Counted from the stretch's first letter, positions 21,732-32,407 are shown. The stretch is 64,000 nucleotides of DNA from Bemisia tabaci (GCF_918797505.1 NC_092799.1:14966295-15030294), one strand, 5' to 3'. The notes: generated by a model from the sequence alone, not told the origin. A program made the numbers and translations.

Positions 21732-21957
21732 CACTGGAAAAAACCACATTGGCTCTAGAGTCCAGACTCTTGAAAACATTGACAAGAAAAAATACTCTTG
21801 ATTCAATCCGATTTTTGCTTATATCAAAAGGAAATCCGCTCAAATTAAGAGGCTTGGTTCTTGATTTAAGCAAAAATCCGATTGAATCGAGAGTATTTTT
21901 TCTTGTCGATGTTTTTAAGAGCCTGGGCTCTAGATCCAATGTGTTTTTTTTCCAGTG
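21732..21957. mobile_element. A3, near-palindromic MITE (226 bp)
   Basis: CACTGGAAAAAACC to TTTTTCCAGTG, with the family's TTGACAAGAAAAAATACTC arm and its mirror. Very similar to A4. Confidence 0.85.
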
Positions 21958-22438
21958 AGGCCATGTTCGTGTTTATTTGTATTTATTCGTCGATTAATGT
22001 CATTCGGAATGTCCTAATTGGGACGACACCCTTCACTAGACCTGGACATTTCAAACGATACCAATCGACAAAAACCAATTGGAAAACCTCATCTCGTCGC
22101 TCGTTGCTTCCCTCATCTGACAGCTCCCGAAAAGCGTCGACGGAATCATAATTAAAATTTCGGAGGAAACGCTCTGTGGCTGTGACAGGGCCACGTTGAG
22201 AGTGAATGACAGCCTGGCGTTGGATTCACGTTTTCGTCGAAAAGCTCGGTTACGAGTCAAAACCACGCAACTGTTATGGAATTCTCATGAAGATGTGTGG
22301 TTTTCGCTTGGCGCGGTGACCGAATTTCCAGCCTGATCGGCGAGGAGATGCTCGGGGCTTCCTTGATGTTGACCTCAGCTGCCCATCGGATGCGACCGGA
22401 TCGGTGCAAGATTTTGGCGATCGCCACAGCGTTACACG
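21958..22438. other. Unassigned stretch, no gene
   Basis: No shared repeat recognised. Overlapping open frames on both strands (71 to 132 codons) are shadows of one another without known domains. Confidence 0.35.
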
Positions 22439-22568
22439 AATTCGTCGCTTGGCTCACAAAAGGGCGTACGTGCACTTGGGCTCGAGCCCGGGAAAGTTTT
22501 GAGTGAAATGGGCTACAGGGTTCATCGCGGAGTGTGATTACGTCGTTATGCCGGGGAGGCGAGGAATT
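22439..22568. mobile_element. M'1, fold-back MITE (130 bp)
   Basis: AATTCGTCGCTTGGCTCACA at the left is mirrored by GGGAGGCGAGGAATT at the right, with GAGCCCGGGAAAG and GGGTTCATCGC in the loop. Same family as M'2 and M'3. Confidence 0.6.
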
Positions 22569-22984
22569 GATCGATGATGTCGGATAAAATCTTCTCGCAG
22601 CGCTGCAACGTAAAATGCCTCCGGCCGTATTCCGGAATTGAATAATGGGATACAAAACTCGACATGCACCGAGCTTAAAAATAACCTGAAAGAATCGACT
22701 TACAGTCTACTGTTCCCAGAAAAAACGGACCACGTTTCATAAAGACACGCTAAGTCACAGTTTGGGAAAAAATACGATGCTTGAAGTATTCCTGCAGTTT
22801 TGCAGGCGCTACCCGCAATCGTCAAATACGCTTAGTTCAACTTTTCGGTCATTTTCTTCCGTAAATTAAAGTCCCTTATCACAGATCCAGTCATAAAGAA
22901 GCAACAATACTTTCTCGCACATCGACAATAATGAAGTAGAGCTTGTTCTCGTTCCTGCTGACTCGAGAGATTTTAACGTCGAGT

Positions 22985-23180
22985 AAAAAAAATTGAATGG
23001 AGCCAAACGCGTGATACTACTATTTCGAATTTCAAGTAGGTAAAACGGAAAACGGGATATCCAAACGATGAAAGAGAACAAAGTGTTCTATATGACCCCA
23101 GCAATTTGGCCCGTCAAATTCAACATTCCGATCGTGTAGCCAAACGTTCGGTTCGTATAACTGAACCTATGAGGTTAAAA
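22985..23180. repeat. J-related distal copy
   Basis: GAATGGAGCCAAACGCGTGA, TACTACTATTTCGAATTTC, AAGTAGGTAAAA and GATGAAAGAGAACA match the last J unit and its flank (5.77-5.97 kb) in the same order. It ends in an inverted repeat AAACGTTCGGTTCG / CGAACCGAACGTTT near 23140-23215. Confidence 0.55.
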
Positions 23181-23370
23181 CAATTAATTTAGAAAGTTCG
23201 GTTACACGAACCGAACGTTTAGTTACATGAATAAAAAAAATCGAAGTTATATTCTGAAGAGTGAAAGCTCAAAAAAATTTTGATAAAGACGTTGATATTT
23301 TGTAAAAATTGACACGAACGCACATACTTTTAGAAAATTGTGGAGAAATCCCTATTTTTTTATGATATTT

Positions 23371-23440
23371 ACCGCGAACGCGCTATTCTTTGGTGATAAT
23401 TACTGCGAACGCGCCATTCTTTGGTGGTTTACTGCGAACA
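23371..23440. repeat. Short tandem repeat, about 36-bp unit
   Basis: TTACCGCGAACGCGCTATTC, TTACTGCGAACGCGCCATTC and TTTACTGCGAACAGG succeed one another, each followed by TTTGGTG. Confidence 0.6.
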
Positions 23441-24705
23441 GGTGATGTCATGGTGAGTAGGCTGAACCTCAAATTTCTAGAAACTGCGTAGGCAAAGGAA
23501 CTTTCTGCACCCCTAGATTCAACTTTCAGAGTTAAAGGACCTCCTACCTTCACATTAATTATTTTTTTCCCAGATTTTTAAATTTTTGACAGGTGAAAAT
23601 AAGTAGCTGGTTTAGCTCAACACTACTTCCGACGGTTTTTTCAAAATTTGATTCGGTTTTTTACTATTCAATTCAGTCCCTCTCTGTTTGAAGCAAATGT
23701 TATTTACCTCAAATTCACGTGGTTACAATGTTTCCCATTTCACGCGCCTTCGTGACTCGGGTAAAATTCGCAACGTACCCTTCGTTACAGTTTACGGAGA
23801 CCTAATTTACAGTAAGCTGCATCCACCCGCTCTCGACAATAAAGGGTGCGACGTTAAAGGAACGCGGAAACACAATAGACCGACAGTGAAATTGATACGG
23901 TTGCCGTTTTAAAATAATTCGGATATTCCCTGGTGATCGCCCGAGTTATCTCGAATGTGCGTCCAAACGGCAATGCTGCCGATGGGGGCATGTTGAGGGG
24001 ACGCGGAAGTGCGGGGTGGAGGTGGATGCATAAAAGATAATTAAACGACTTGGAGTAAGTATGGAACACTAGTGCCTACACATTAGCGGCACTGTTGACA
24101 CATTAGGCACAGAAAACTTTCATTCTTGGGGATATCTGGACTTCGATGGATTTAACCAGAATTGAATTTAAAAAAAGACTTGAGCTAAGCGTCAAAAATT
24201 AAAATAAGAGGTAAAAAAGAAGTTTAAATTGACCGGTTCTGAGTCTCCCAGCTCCAAAATTTTAAAGCATTCAATTAATTTTCCACACTGTCGTTTGATC
24301 AATGATGATAAACGGACCGATTAGTACTGTTATCACTGTTTTTCTTGTACCTATTTCAATATCAGGCGCTCAAGTGTTGTCGATCGTCTATTGGAACATC
24401 AGGTAAAAATCCCGGTAAGCTCAGTAATTTTGGACGTGTTCACCTCATTCACACAAAAAACATTCATGGTCCGATCCAAGCACTGATTGGTCAATAATGG
24501 TTAAATTTCCAGTCTTGGTCCACTACTCCTGATAACTTCTTCTTTATGACCCATTTTACTGTTGTAAATTGAGGTTTTCTATTTTTTTTTTAAATTTTCT
24601 GAAACAATTTACAGCTAAAATTTCAAGCATTAAAACTTGACTTTTCTGAAAAGTGCTGATGAGAGGAGTTGATAGCGAAGTTTTTACATGGACAAAACAA
24701 CGAGC
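23441..24705. other. Unassigned stretch, no gene
   Basis: AT-rich sequence without recognised repeats. A 74-codon frame at 23688 contains nothing recognisable. Confidence 0.4.
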
Positions 24706-24835
24706 AATTCGTCGCTTGGCTGACATAAGGGCGTAACTGCACTTAGAGTTGAGCCCGGAAAAGCATTAATTTATATGGACGACAGGGTTCACCGCTCAGC
24801 GTAGTTACATCCTTAAGTCAGGAGGGCGACGAATT
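24706..24835. mobile_element. M'2, fold-back MITE (130 bp)
   Basis: AATTCGTCGCTTGGCTGACA to GGAGGGCGACGAATT, an almost perfect outer inverted repeat, with TAAGGGCGTAACTGCACTTA inside. Confidence 0.7.
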
Positions 24836-24968
24836 AGAGCCTTGAAAGAATTCCCTGGCCCGCGCCAACATGGCAATACCGTTATCATGGCTCTTCAGCG
24901 CGGGATGATGCATGGTTGTGGCAATGAGCTGAAATTGCGGGAGAATAGGATCACCAAGCAACACAACA

Positions 24969-25145
24969 ATGGTCGGAGTGCAAGAAAAGAAAATTGGAAG
25001 TAAACAATCATACTGCCAGGCAACTTCTTCAATGGGCCTCGGAATTAGTTTGAAACAAAATCGTGGATTCGGAGTGTTTCGAGGTAGATTCTACCAACCA
25101 AGAGCCGGTGAGTTAGATGTTATCAATCTTCATTGTCATCGTTAA
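24969..25145 (+). CDS. Unrecognised 58-codon ORF with internal donor site
   Basis: An ATG in a good start context (ACAACAATGG) opens a 58-codon frame. After residue 46 a strong donor, GCCG|GTGAGTTAG (25108-25113), falls in frame, so the ORF may be a short first coding exon ending at 25107 instead of a complete gene. The peptide is unremarkable: a basic start (VGVQEKKIGSK) and a Gly/Phe/Arg-rich part (NRGFGVFRGRFYQPRAG). I recognise no family. It reads opposite to the candidate recursive sites. No downstream exon was found, so it could easily be chance. Confidence 0.15.
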   Translation: MVGVQEKKIGSKQSYCQATSSMGLGISLKQNRGFGVFRGRFYQPRAGELDVINLHCHR

Positions 25146-25471
25146 TTATCCTCTCACCTATTCTCCTTGATCCTGATCTTGAATGTTGTTGCGTCTTAAT
25201 GACTTACACACTGACAATGACCGTCGCGAATCATTTAGGACTCCATTTTTGCGTCGAAGCGATGTATGCCCACCGTGAAAGACGCGCGGTGACCATTCAT
25301 TAGTAGGTGGCGATCGAATAAAAGGTAAATCAATAAACTAATCCATGGATACTAATAATGAATGAAATCGAAATTCATTGTTCAATGAATGAAAATCAAT
25401 TCATACTGAGAGTTGAAATGATCGGAAGCCTATGCATGAGTCCCGAGCTTCTGAGACCAACTACGTAGGTA
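25146..25471. other. Unassigned stretch, no gene
   Basis: Includes a local duplication of GAATGAAA / AATTCATTG words near 25360-25410. Nothing else recognised. Confidence 0.35.
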
Positions 25472-25700
25472 CACTGGGGGAAAAAAACACATTGGATCTA
25501 GAGTCCAGACTCTTGAAAAAATTGACAAGAAAAAATACTCATGATTCAATCAGATTTTTGCTTAAATCAAAAGGAAATCCGCTCAAATTAAGAGGCTTGG
25601 TTCTTGATTTAAGCAAAAATCCGATTGAATCAAGAGTATCTTCTCTTGTCGATGTTTTAAGAGTCTGGACTCTAGATCCAATGTGTTTTTTTTTTCAGTG
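25472..25700. mobile_element. A4, near-palindromic MITE, TA flanks (229 bp)
   Basis: CACTGGGGGAAAAA to TTTTTTCAGTG with TA immediately outside both ends, which may be a TA target duplication. The inner arms match A3 closely. Confidence 0.85.
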
Positions 25701-25851
25701 TAGTGTATACCGTGGTATTTTCTACCTTGGTTTCCTCCATTTTATAAGTCGAAAAGATGGTGTGAATTGTGAGTCAATAAATGATGAAAACAATGTGGAA
25801 GGAAGCATACTTTGTGCTACCACGGTGGATGGCGCTACGAGGTAGATTGGT

Positions 25852-25969
25852 CATTACTCATCTACTCCGTCTATTACAACCACAAGCTTTTACCGATATA
25901 ATCAGTCCAAATTCGCTTTGCCCTCCTCGTCTATAGCTGTGTCTATTCATGTCAATAATCAGCCCGCAG
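25852..25969. mobile_element. E4, partial E-family MITE
   Basis: Right-hand part only: CGTCTATTACAACCAC, CCTCCTCGTCTATAGCTGTG and ATAATCAGCCCGCAG match the E1 right half. The left half is missing. Confidence 0.55.
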
Positions 25970-26042
25970 GTAAGATTGACGACAAATCCATGTGATAATC
26001 GTCAAATTTTGGCGAAACGCCTCTTCCATCTAGAGCCATCGC

Positions 26043-26360
26043 AATGGAGAATTTGCAGGTGTCTGAAATTTTGTAAATTAAAATGAAACTGCTAAGAAAA
26101 CTGAGCACTAGGATATCCTTGGTTTCTTAATTGAACAATTATTCGGGGAAATATGACAGAATACCCTAATTTACCAAAATGCATGTGTTTAAATGGAAAA
26201 TGCCGCCAGATGACGTCACAAGGCGGCGCATTTTCTCTCTTCTAAATATATTTTTCTCTGTTTTCCCACTTCAGAAAAAAATTATGAAAAATACTGCGAA
26301 CTCAGCCTATTGAGCACTCTCAGATGAAGCAAAAACATTTTTACGTGCAAATTCTCCATT
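26043..26360. mobile_element. V1, inverted-repeat MITE (318 bp)
   Basis: AATGGAGAATTTGCA at the left is mirrored by TGCAAATTCTCCATT at the right. The centre holds GCCGCCAGATGACGTCAC followed by GGCGGC, a CRE-like palindrome. V2 at 42.44 kb matches throughout. Confidence 0.8.
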
Positions 26361-27004
26361 TGTCCAGATCCTGTAGGTCTGTATGGAGCCCGGTGTCCTT
26401 AATTGAATCAGTGAGAACGAAAACAAAGCAACTCGGTAACTCAAAAATGCTCAGTTTTCATCAAAGAGAGTTAATTTTCATAAAGGTCATTAAAGTCAAG
26501 GCATCTGTTTCAACTTGAACCTAAGGGTTAAAGTGTCCCTAAGTACTTGTCTTTCGGCACCAAAAATTTTTTTCCTGTGCTATAACTTCCTCAACTACTG
26601 TGCAGTTTTGCGTGTGTCTTGATTATTTTCATTTTTTCGAGTTGGTGTGTTTTCGTTGTCACTGATTCAATTTTAAAGGTCGTAAAATTATCTTATTTTA
26701 CAAGATTTTTCCGGGCGATTTGGCAAAGGCGCGGATATCTTTTCAAAGACTATGGGATAATCCTGGCTGGATGGAGTCGGAGCGTGTGGAAGGAGTCATT
26801 CACCTCTGAAACCGTGAATCCACGCCGATCCACATTGTGGCACACTTGAGCAGAGGCAGCGGCCCACGAGGCTCCGGGCGCACGCTTGCATCAGTCAACG
26901 GGCACACTCATCCTTCCCAGGTGAATGGTGAATACTCAATGGTGAATGGTGACGGCACAGCATCCGAGCATCACCGCCACGTGGATCTCCACGCCATCGC
27001 CACG
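26361..27004. other. Unassigned stretch, no gene
   Basis: No repeat recognised. A 76-codon frame at 26619 is hydrophobic at its start but otherwise unremarkable. Confidence 0.35.
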
Positions 27005-27029
27005 CTGCCGTGCTAAGGAAAAACGCCGT
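27005..27029. mobile_element. S4, S-family terminal fragment
   Basis: CTGCCGTGCTAAGGAAAAAC followed by GCCGT equals the S terminus. The rest of S is absent and F2 begins directly after it. Confidence 0.5.
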
Positions 27030-27030
27030 G

Positions 27031-27237
27031 CTAGAATTTACCATTCCTTTACGCTGTATTTCACACAGCGTCAATTCAGAGTTAATTCTGCCAGAAGAAA
27101 GGGAAACGTTACTATATACTGGTACGGGTAACCATTTCTCTGCCAGAATCGACTTGAAGATTGGTAGAATTTACCACCCCTTCACGCTGTGTGAATACAG
27201 CGTGAAGGAATGGTAAATTCTACCAATCTTCTTTCAG
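27031..27237. mobile_element. F2, MITE with double hairpin
   Basis: Matches F1 along its length (AGAATTTACCATTCCTTTAC, GAAACGTTACTATATACTGG, GAATCGACTTGAAGATTGG, ATTCTACCAATCTTC). The CACTGAAAA left terminus is lost. Confidence 0.75.
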
Positions 27238-27750
27238 CGATATGAGCCCTCAGGCACCTCGGGCGATATCGCGTATCTAATATTCGACCCAATCCTGAGG
27301 AAAACGAGCCAATTCCCGGGTTCGGTTCAAGAAAGCCAATTGGCCAATGCAGCACAACTTTATAAAATATCGTACAAATTATAATACAAATAATACAAAA
27401 GTATGCGCCCTCATATTTACACTTTACTTCATCGCCATCACCTCGATTTTTGTTGCTCATTTGTTGTTTCTGCCACACAGAATGCCACCATTTTAGAAAT
27501 AATGGTTGCTTTTTGAGGATACTGGTGAAAAAATTCCACTTTTCGATCTACCTCCGATGGAAGGTCGAGCAATTTCGGATTTGGCTACGGCGTCGGTTGC
27601 TGATGAGCTGAATTTTTATCTTGATTTGACCGAAAAAGTCAAAAAAATTCGCCTTTTTCGTCCACGTTCAAAATGAGCCCATCAAAATGGGTCAATGATG
27701 CGTCTGTTGAGTGTTGTCGATCAAAATGAAAAGTTGCTTCTCAGCTCTCT
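27238..27750. other. Unassigned stretch, no gene
   Basis: No recognised repeat; a 98-codon minus-strand frame overlaps F2 and is not called. Confidence 0.35.
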
Positions 27751-28067
27751 AGCAAAATTGAGTCAGTCTGACGTCAGTCCATGTTTCATGAACTACCCTG
27801 AGCTAAACTGATTCAGGCAAGTGGCGTGGACGGAAGGATCGATTATCGATTTATCGCCATTTGAAGTTATGGTAAAGAATCGATTGCTAAGGTGTTCGCA
27901 GCGAACGCCCTGACAATCGATCTATTTTCATAGGTTTGAATGGCGAATCAATCGATATATCGCAAAGCACGCCACGCCACTGATTCAGGCTGATTTCAGC
28001 CTAAACCAGTCCGAGTCAGGGTAGTTTATGAAACATAGTCTGACGTCAGGCTGACTCACTTTTACTG
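27751..28067. mobile_element. AA, fold-back element carrying C3
   Basis: AAAATTGAGTCAGTCTGACG, TGTTTCATGAACTACCCTGA on the left mirror TCAGGGTAGTTTATGAAACA, CAGGCTGACTCACTTTT on the right. C3 sits near its centre; without it AA is about 145 bp. Confidence 0.7.
27819..27982. mobile_element. C3, hAT-like MITE in AA, perfect TSD
   Basis: AAGTGGCGTGGACGG to CACGCCACGCCACTG, with ATTCAGGC on both sides (27811-27818, 27983-27990). Confidence 0.9.
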
Positions 28068-28574
28068 GGGAGAATCCGCTGAAGAGCCATTCAGGGGGCC
28101 GGAATCCAACTCGTTGACAGAGTTAGAGGATAAGGATGCATTAGACTCAGCCTACACAACCGCCGTGATAAGGAGAAGCAACGGATGGAAGCGTGGTAGA
28201 TAAACAAAGCATAATGTTGAACAAAGGGTATTAAATAAAACGCTTTGTTTTTGCAAAAGATAGAATCAAACTAGACGAGTCCCAGCCCGGCACCCCCCCC
28301 CCCCCCCCCGTCACGGGGACTCCGGAGCGCGCAGCATTATAAATTCAAATGATCCCGGGCCCGGGCCGCATTCTGTACCTTTGCGAGGCGCGCGCCAGAT
28401 TTATTCATGACGTCAGCGAAAAAATTCTTGGGCGGATTTATTCCGTTCGCGGGTGCGCTTTTTTTTTCTCAGCCGCGCGCCAAGGTTAGGGGACCCCCGA
28501 TGCACTTCCAACGGAGATGAGCGTGATCTCCCCCGTCTGGCACGCAGTTTTCTTGTTCGCGGCTCGTGGTACCA
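28068..28574. other. Unassigned stretch with C20 run
   Basis: Contains a run of about 20 C near 28289-28308, a hairpin AAACAAAGC/GCTTTGTTT at 28203-28255 and a GC-rich part to 28500. No gene recognised. Confidence 0.4.
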
Positions 28575-29009
28575 GTGTTCGAAACTCACCTTTGAGTTTT
28601 AGGAGCGATTTGGAGCATCAAGCCCGATTTTTAGGCGCCATTGAAGATTTTTTAGGGGCCAAATTGACTTTTTGCCCATATATACATTACGGCGCATTTA
28701 GTGAAAAGTTAGATGCAAGATGTTTTCTTAATAGAACTAGTAAGTAGCTGTAACTTGGAGAAGACAAAAGCACAAAGGATAAAATTGTATGAAGAATAGG
28801 AAAAGCTTTCACTTGTAGTGCTGAAAATTCCGAGTTTTTTTTAATTCAAATAGATTTGTTTTTCTTTCTTTATGTGACTTCCTATGAAAATCCAGATTTT
28901 TAGGGGGCAATTTTTAGGGGCCACGTTGGCGCAGAGCCTTCATTTTTTAGGGGCCATGGCCGATTTTTTAGGCACATTTGGCGCGTTGGCGCCTGTGAGT
29001 TTCGAACAC
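28575..29009. mobile_element. K1, MITE with GTGTTCGAAACTCAC ends (435 bp)
   Basis: GTGTTCGAAACTCAC at the left and GTGAGTTTCGAACAC at the right are exact inverses. Internally TTTTTAGG(C/G)GCCA recurs at least five times. The flanks also mirror each other (GTGGTACCA, TGTGGTACAC). K2 at 44.54 kb is its left part. Confidence 0.85.
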
Positions 29010-29659
29010 AGCTTGTGGTACACTGACAAATCCTTGAAAATAATTAAGTGGGTCGGTTGCGCTGGTCACAGAACTGCGTTTTGATGCTTGATTCTCGAGG
29101 ATTAGCTGAAATTAATAAGATCTTTCCGAACAGCAACTTTCTACAATCAATATCGGACGTATTTATGCTAAATGAAACTATGTGCACGTGAAAAGATGGG
29201 GAGTCCTCGCTAGTTGAGGGCCATAAGAATGAATGGAGATTTTAAAGCGCTCTTGTCACATGTCTACGGCTTATGAGCTAACGCTCAATTCCTTTTTATT
29301 TAATGTAAAATCCCGCTTTTCCATTTTCTCAAAAGGAACTATATCCACTTTTACATTGTTTCTTCTCCGGCTCACCACGAGCACAGGCACACCCCATCTT
29401 TCCACCTCCTCGCAGTTCCTTTTGAAATAAATACGTCCTATTAACAGGGATATCGCTGTTTAAAAAGTCGGGCTTTTGACGTCATCCACCGTGGTTCGAG
29501 GAAGAAATTTGACATATCATATCAGGGCACTTGTACTACATTGCTGTTTAGCCTTCCATGTTCGAGGTAGGCCAAAAAATCCACCATGCAGTCAATGGTA
29601 TATTCTAGGGTTTGAGCCTTTCATTTAGCCCTAAGTGGTCAGCTCGGTCCCTGGTCGAG

Positions 29660-29997
29660 CATAGGCGAGACGTGAATGATCGATTATCGACATTTCCCCA
29701 TTAATTAAAGCTACGGTAAAGGATCGATTATAAAGGCGTTCGTTGCAAACATCTTGTTCATCGATCCTTTTCCACGGGTTTAAATGGCAGATTAAGTGAT
29801 ATATCGCAAGCAGAGGCGGATTCAGCGATTTGGCAGCACCGGATTGCCTCCATTTTAACCTATGCTAAATAATCGATTCTTGTCGGAGCATCTGGCCCCT
29901 CCAAGAATCGATACATTTCCACAGGTTTAGATGGAGAAAATACAATGTTGCCAATTTTCTGGATCCGCCAATGATCGCAAAGCGCGCCACGCCACTG
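29660..29997. mobile_element. C4, hAT-like MITE split by D1
   Basis: CATAGGCGAGACGTGAATGA through ATATATCGCAAG, then D1, then ATCGCAAAGCGCGCCACGCC and ACTG. Without D1 and one duplication copy it is about 167 bp. Its own flanks no longer match. Confidence 0.8.
29811..29973. mobile_element. D1, hAT-like MITE inside C4 (163 bp)
   Basis: CAGAGGCGGATTCAGC to CTGGATCCGCCAATG, flanked by ATCGCAAG (29803-29810) and ATCGCAAA (29974-29981), 7 of 8 bases alike. Confidence 0.85.
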
Positions 29998-30459
29998 ATC
30001 GGATATCGATGAGTTTGCGAAGCACGATTCATCGGTCACTTGAGTGGACAGCACGTCCATCCAGTGCCAGGCTCAAATCTCAATATATCGTTTATTGAAC
30101 GTGAAAAATGCCCCTCGCCATATTATATTGCGCGGCTCGCGAGGTGTTGCAACTCCAATCGCAAACATCGTTGATTTTGATTTCGTATTCACACATCGTA
30201 CGGGGGCCCCGACTCGTGGGTCTATTTTTAGCCCCGAATTGCATGGTATGTGGGATTGGTATTTTGGCATGCGCACTTGTTCCTGTCTTGCAGAAACCAA
30301 ATCGACGATGGTGTCCTTATTTTGATCGATGGGTGCAAGTATTGACGATAAGCGTCAACACACGATTCTGTGACGAGCGCAACTGACCCATTGAAAACTG
30401 GAAAATTCAACTGTCACTGTGCTTGAGCGTATCGGGGTAGTTTGTCTGGGGCGACACTA

Positions 30460-31207
30460 CTGCCGTGATAGCGAAAAGAGCAGTAAGTGACGAACTTTCG
30501 AAATCAAGTTTCCTTCAAAATTCGTCTGATCTATTTCAGATGAAATCACTGAAATCGGTGAAACAGCAAAATTCATCTTATTTTCATGAAAAAGAGACAT
30601 ACGAGAAAGCCGTAAGTGCGCAAAAAATGAGGTAGTTTCAGGCAAGACATCAGTGAGTGACAATATTCCTCCAGAGAGCCGATGAAAACAGTGCTTTCAA
30701 GTAGAGTGCCGCCCGCGTCTGCCAATTTCTGACCTGAGAATGTGCTTGTTGTGTCTAAAACGCAACCACGAAAGCATGCAGAAGATATCACATACGGCTG
30801 TCTTTCCTGACAATAACCTAGCATGAAAATAAAAAATACCCTTTTCACGTAACTAGAATAAAATCAGTCGATTTTTGATCATCCAAACAATTTCTAGGAG
30901 TCCTCCGGACGATTAGTGTTAATTTGAGAAAGAACGGAGGCTTCTTTCAATAAAAGTTTGCGGTCAGAAGTCTCTGAGCCCGTTTTCTCAAGACTTCCTT
31001 TTTGCGCTTACTGCTCTCTTCGCTATCTAATAAAATCAGTCGATTTTTTAACCATCCGAACGATTTCTAGGAGTCTTTTTGATGATTAGTGATAATTTGA
31101 GAAAGAACGGAGGCTTCATTCAATACAATTTCCCGGTCAGAAGCCTCTGAGCCCGTTTTCTAAAAACTTCAGCTTTGCGCTTACTGCTCTCTCCGCTATC
31201 ACGGCAG
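30460..31207. mobile_element. AE, inverted-ended element with duplicated right part
   Basis: CTGCCGTGATAGCGAAAAGA at the left mirrors CTCTCCGCTATCACGGCAG at the right. From 30857 a 172-bp block (AATAAAATCAGTCGATTTTT to CGCTTACTGCTCTC) is repeated in tandem from 31029. No coding capacity recognised. Confidence 0.6.
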
Positions 31208-31532
31208 AGTCGACAGTTGCGACACTCGAGCGAATCGCGCGGGTGACGGCCGAATCGTCACGAAGAGACCCGATGAGTCTGAGCGATCGGCGATGAGTCT
31301 GCTCGATCGGGCGATTGGGATGATTGGCACGTCTTGGGGCCATCCGGCGGGCCCACTCGGCGTCGCCATTCGCGGCCCCGAGCGCGGGCGCATACTTCCT
31401 CGATTCGGGCCCGCCCGGAATACAGATGCCTCCCGAGGTAATTAGCCTTGGGCCCACCCCCGCCTTTTCTGGCCCGGGTGCCCGAGATCTATCACCATGC
31501 CCAAACTCCGAAACCACGCATCTCCAATAATT
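31208..31532. other. GC-rich stretch, no recognised gene
   Basis: CpG-rich. A 126-codon minus-strand frame spans it and the end of AE, but it has no recognised domain and its overlap with a transposon argues against a gene. Confidence 0.35.
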
Positions 31533-32022
31533 CTACCGTGCTGAGGTAAAACCCCGTATGAGCCGTCAGACGTTGTCAAATTTACTTAAATAAATCACGG
31601 ATTTTCGGGAAAATATGTAAAGTTTTTCCTCTAGTTTTTCAGAAAATTTTGTTCGCAATTTCACCTAAAGTTCCTGAAAATTCCAAGAAAACATATCCAA
31701 AGCTTTCCTCAAAAATTCACATTATATCGAAGGAAATTTGGAAACTCTGAACGTTCATACGGCGCACATTCGATCGAGTCAATAGAAGAGGTCGGACAAA
31801 CTTTGGAAACTTTAAACGCTTATAACTCCATTTGTGCGAAGCTTTGAAGTTTTAAAAGTGGTTTCATTAGTTTTCTCGAGCAATTTTCTTTTGAAACGAA
31901 CCCCTCGAAATTTTAAAAGTGACGAAATAAACATCAAAATTTGCAGTTTTAGTAAAAAAAGTCATGACCGACATCTCTAATTGAATCGATCCACTGTGCG
32001 GCGTTTTTTATTAGCACGGCAG
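31533..32022. mobile_element. S2, MITE carrying R3
   Basis: CTACCGTGCTGAGGTAAAAC to ATTAGCACGGCAG, with GTTCATACGGCG and CGGCGTTTTTTATTAG on either side of R3. Without R3 it is about 250 bp, like S1. Confidence 0.75.
31765..31998. mobile_element. R3, MITE in S2 with CGGCG TSD (234 bp)
   Basis: CACATTCGATCG to CGATCCACTGTG, flanked by CGGCG at 31760-31764 and 31999-32003. Contains TTAAAAGTGGTTTCATTAG and AGTGACGAAATAAAC. Confidence 0.85.
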
Positions 32023-32069
32023 CATTGGAGAAAATGACGGACTAGCTATAATCCTAAACATAGTGGTTT

Positions 32070-32135
32070 ATTTTTCAGTGAATTTTGCGATCTTGGAATG
32101 AAGTTACATTCCTTCGTTTGGAAAACGACTAAATG
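32070..32135. repeat. AD3, partial copy of AD
   Basis: AATTTTGCGATCTTGGAATG, AAGTTACATTCCTTCGT and AAAACGAC match the right end of AD1/AD2. Confidence 0.45.
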
Positions 32136-32249
32136 TTCGACGATTTGCGAGAATAAAACCTCGGCCTTTGAAAATGGTGGACCTATGTACATTTCATCGG
32201 AACTGCGCACTTTGCCGCCCCGCGACGCGACGCGACGTCGGATTGTATC

Positions 32250-32407
32250 CGGTGACGAGGCGATCGATTATCGATATTTCTCCATTTGATGCTAAAGTAA
32301 AGAATCGATTATTAATGTGTTCGTCTCGAACGCCGTGTCAATCGATCCTTCCCCATGGGTTTCAATGACAGATCAATCGATATATCGAAAAGCACGCCGC
32401 GCCACCG
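32250..32407. mobile_element. C5, hAT-like MITE with near-perfect TSD
   Basis: CGGTGACGAGGCGATCGATT to CACGCCGCGCCACCG, flanked by ATTGTATC (32242-32249) and ATCGTATC (32408-32415). Interior matches C2. Confidence 0.8.

Larger units (their letters stand above)
29049..30390. mobile_element. O2, O-family element enlarged by nested C4/D1
   Basis: TGGGTCGGTTGCGCTGGTCA at the left and CACGATTCTG..AGCGCAACTGACCCA at the right correspond to O1's inverted ends. The left half follows O1 (TTTTGATGCTTGATTCTCG, AACAGCAACTTTCTAC, ACGTCATCCACCGTGG). The extra length comprises C4 with D1 inside, and other unassigned sequence. Confidence 0.65.

Noticed and set aside
31137..31517. 126-codon minus-strand frame
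   Set aside because: Overlaps the end of element AE and is CpG-driven with no recognised domain.
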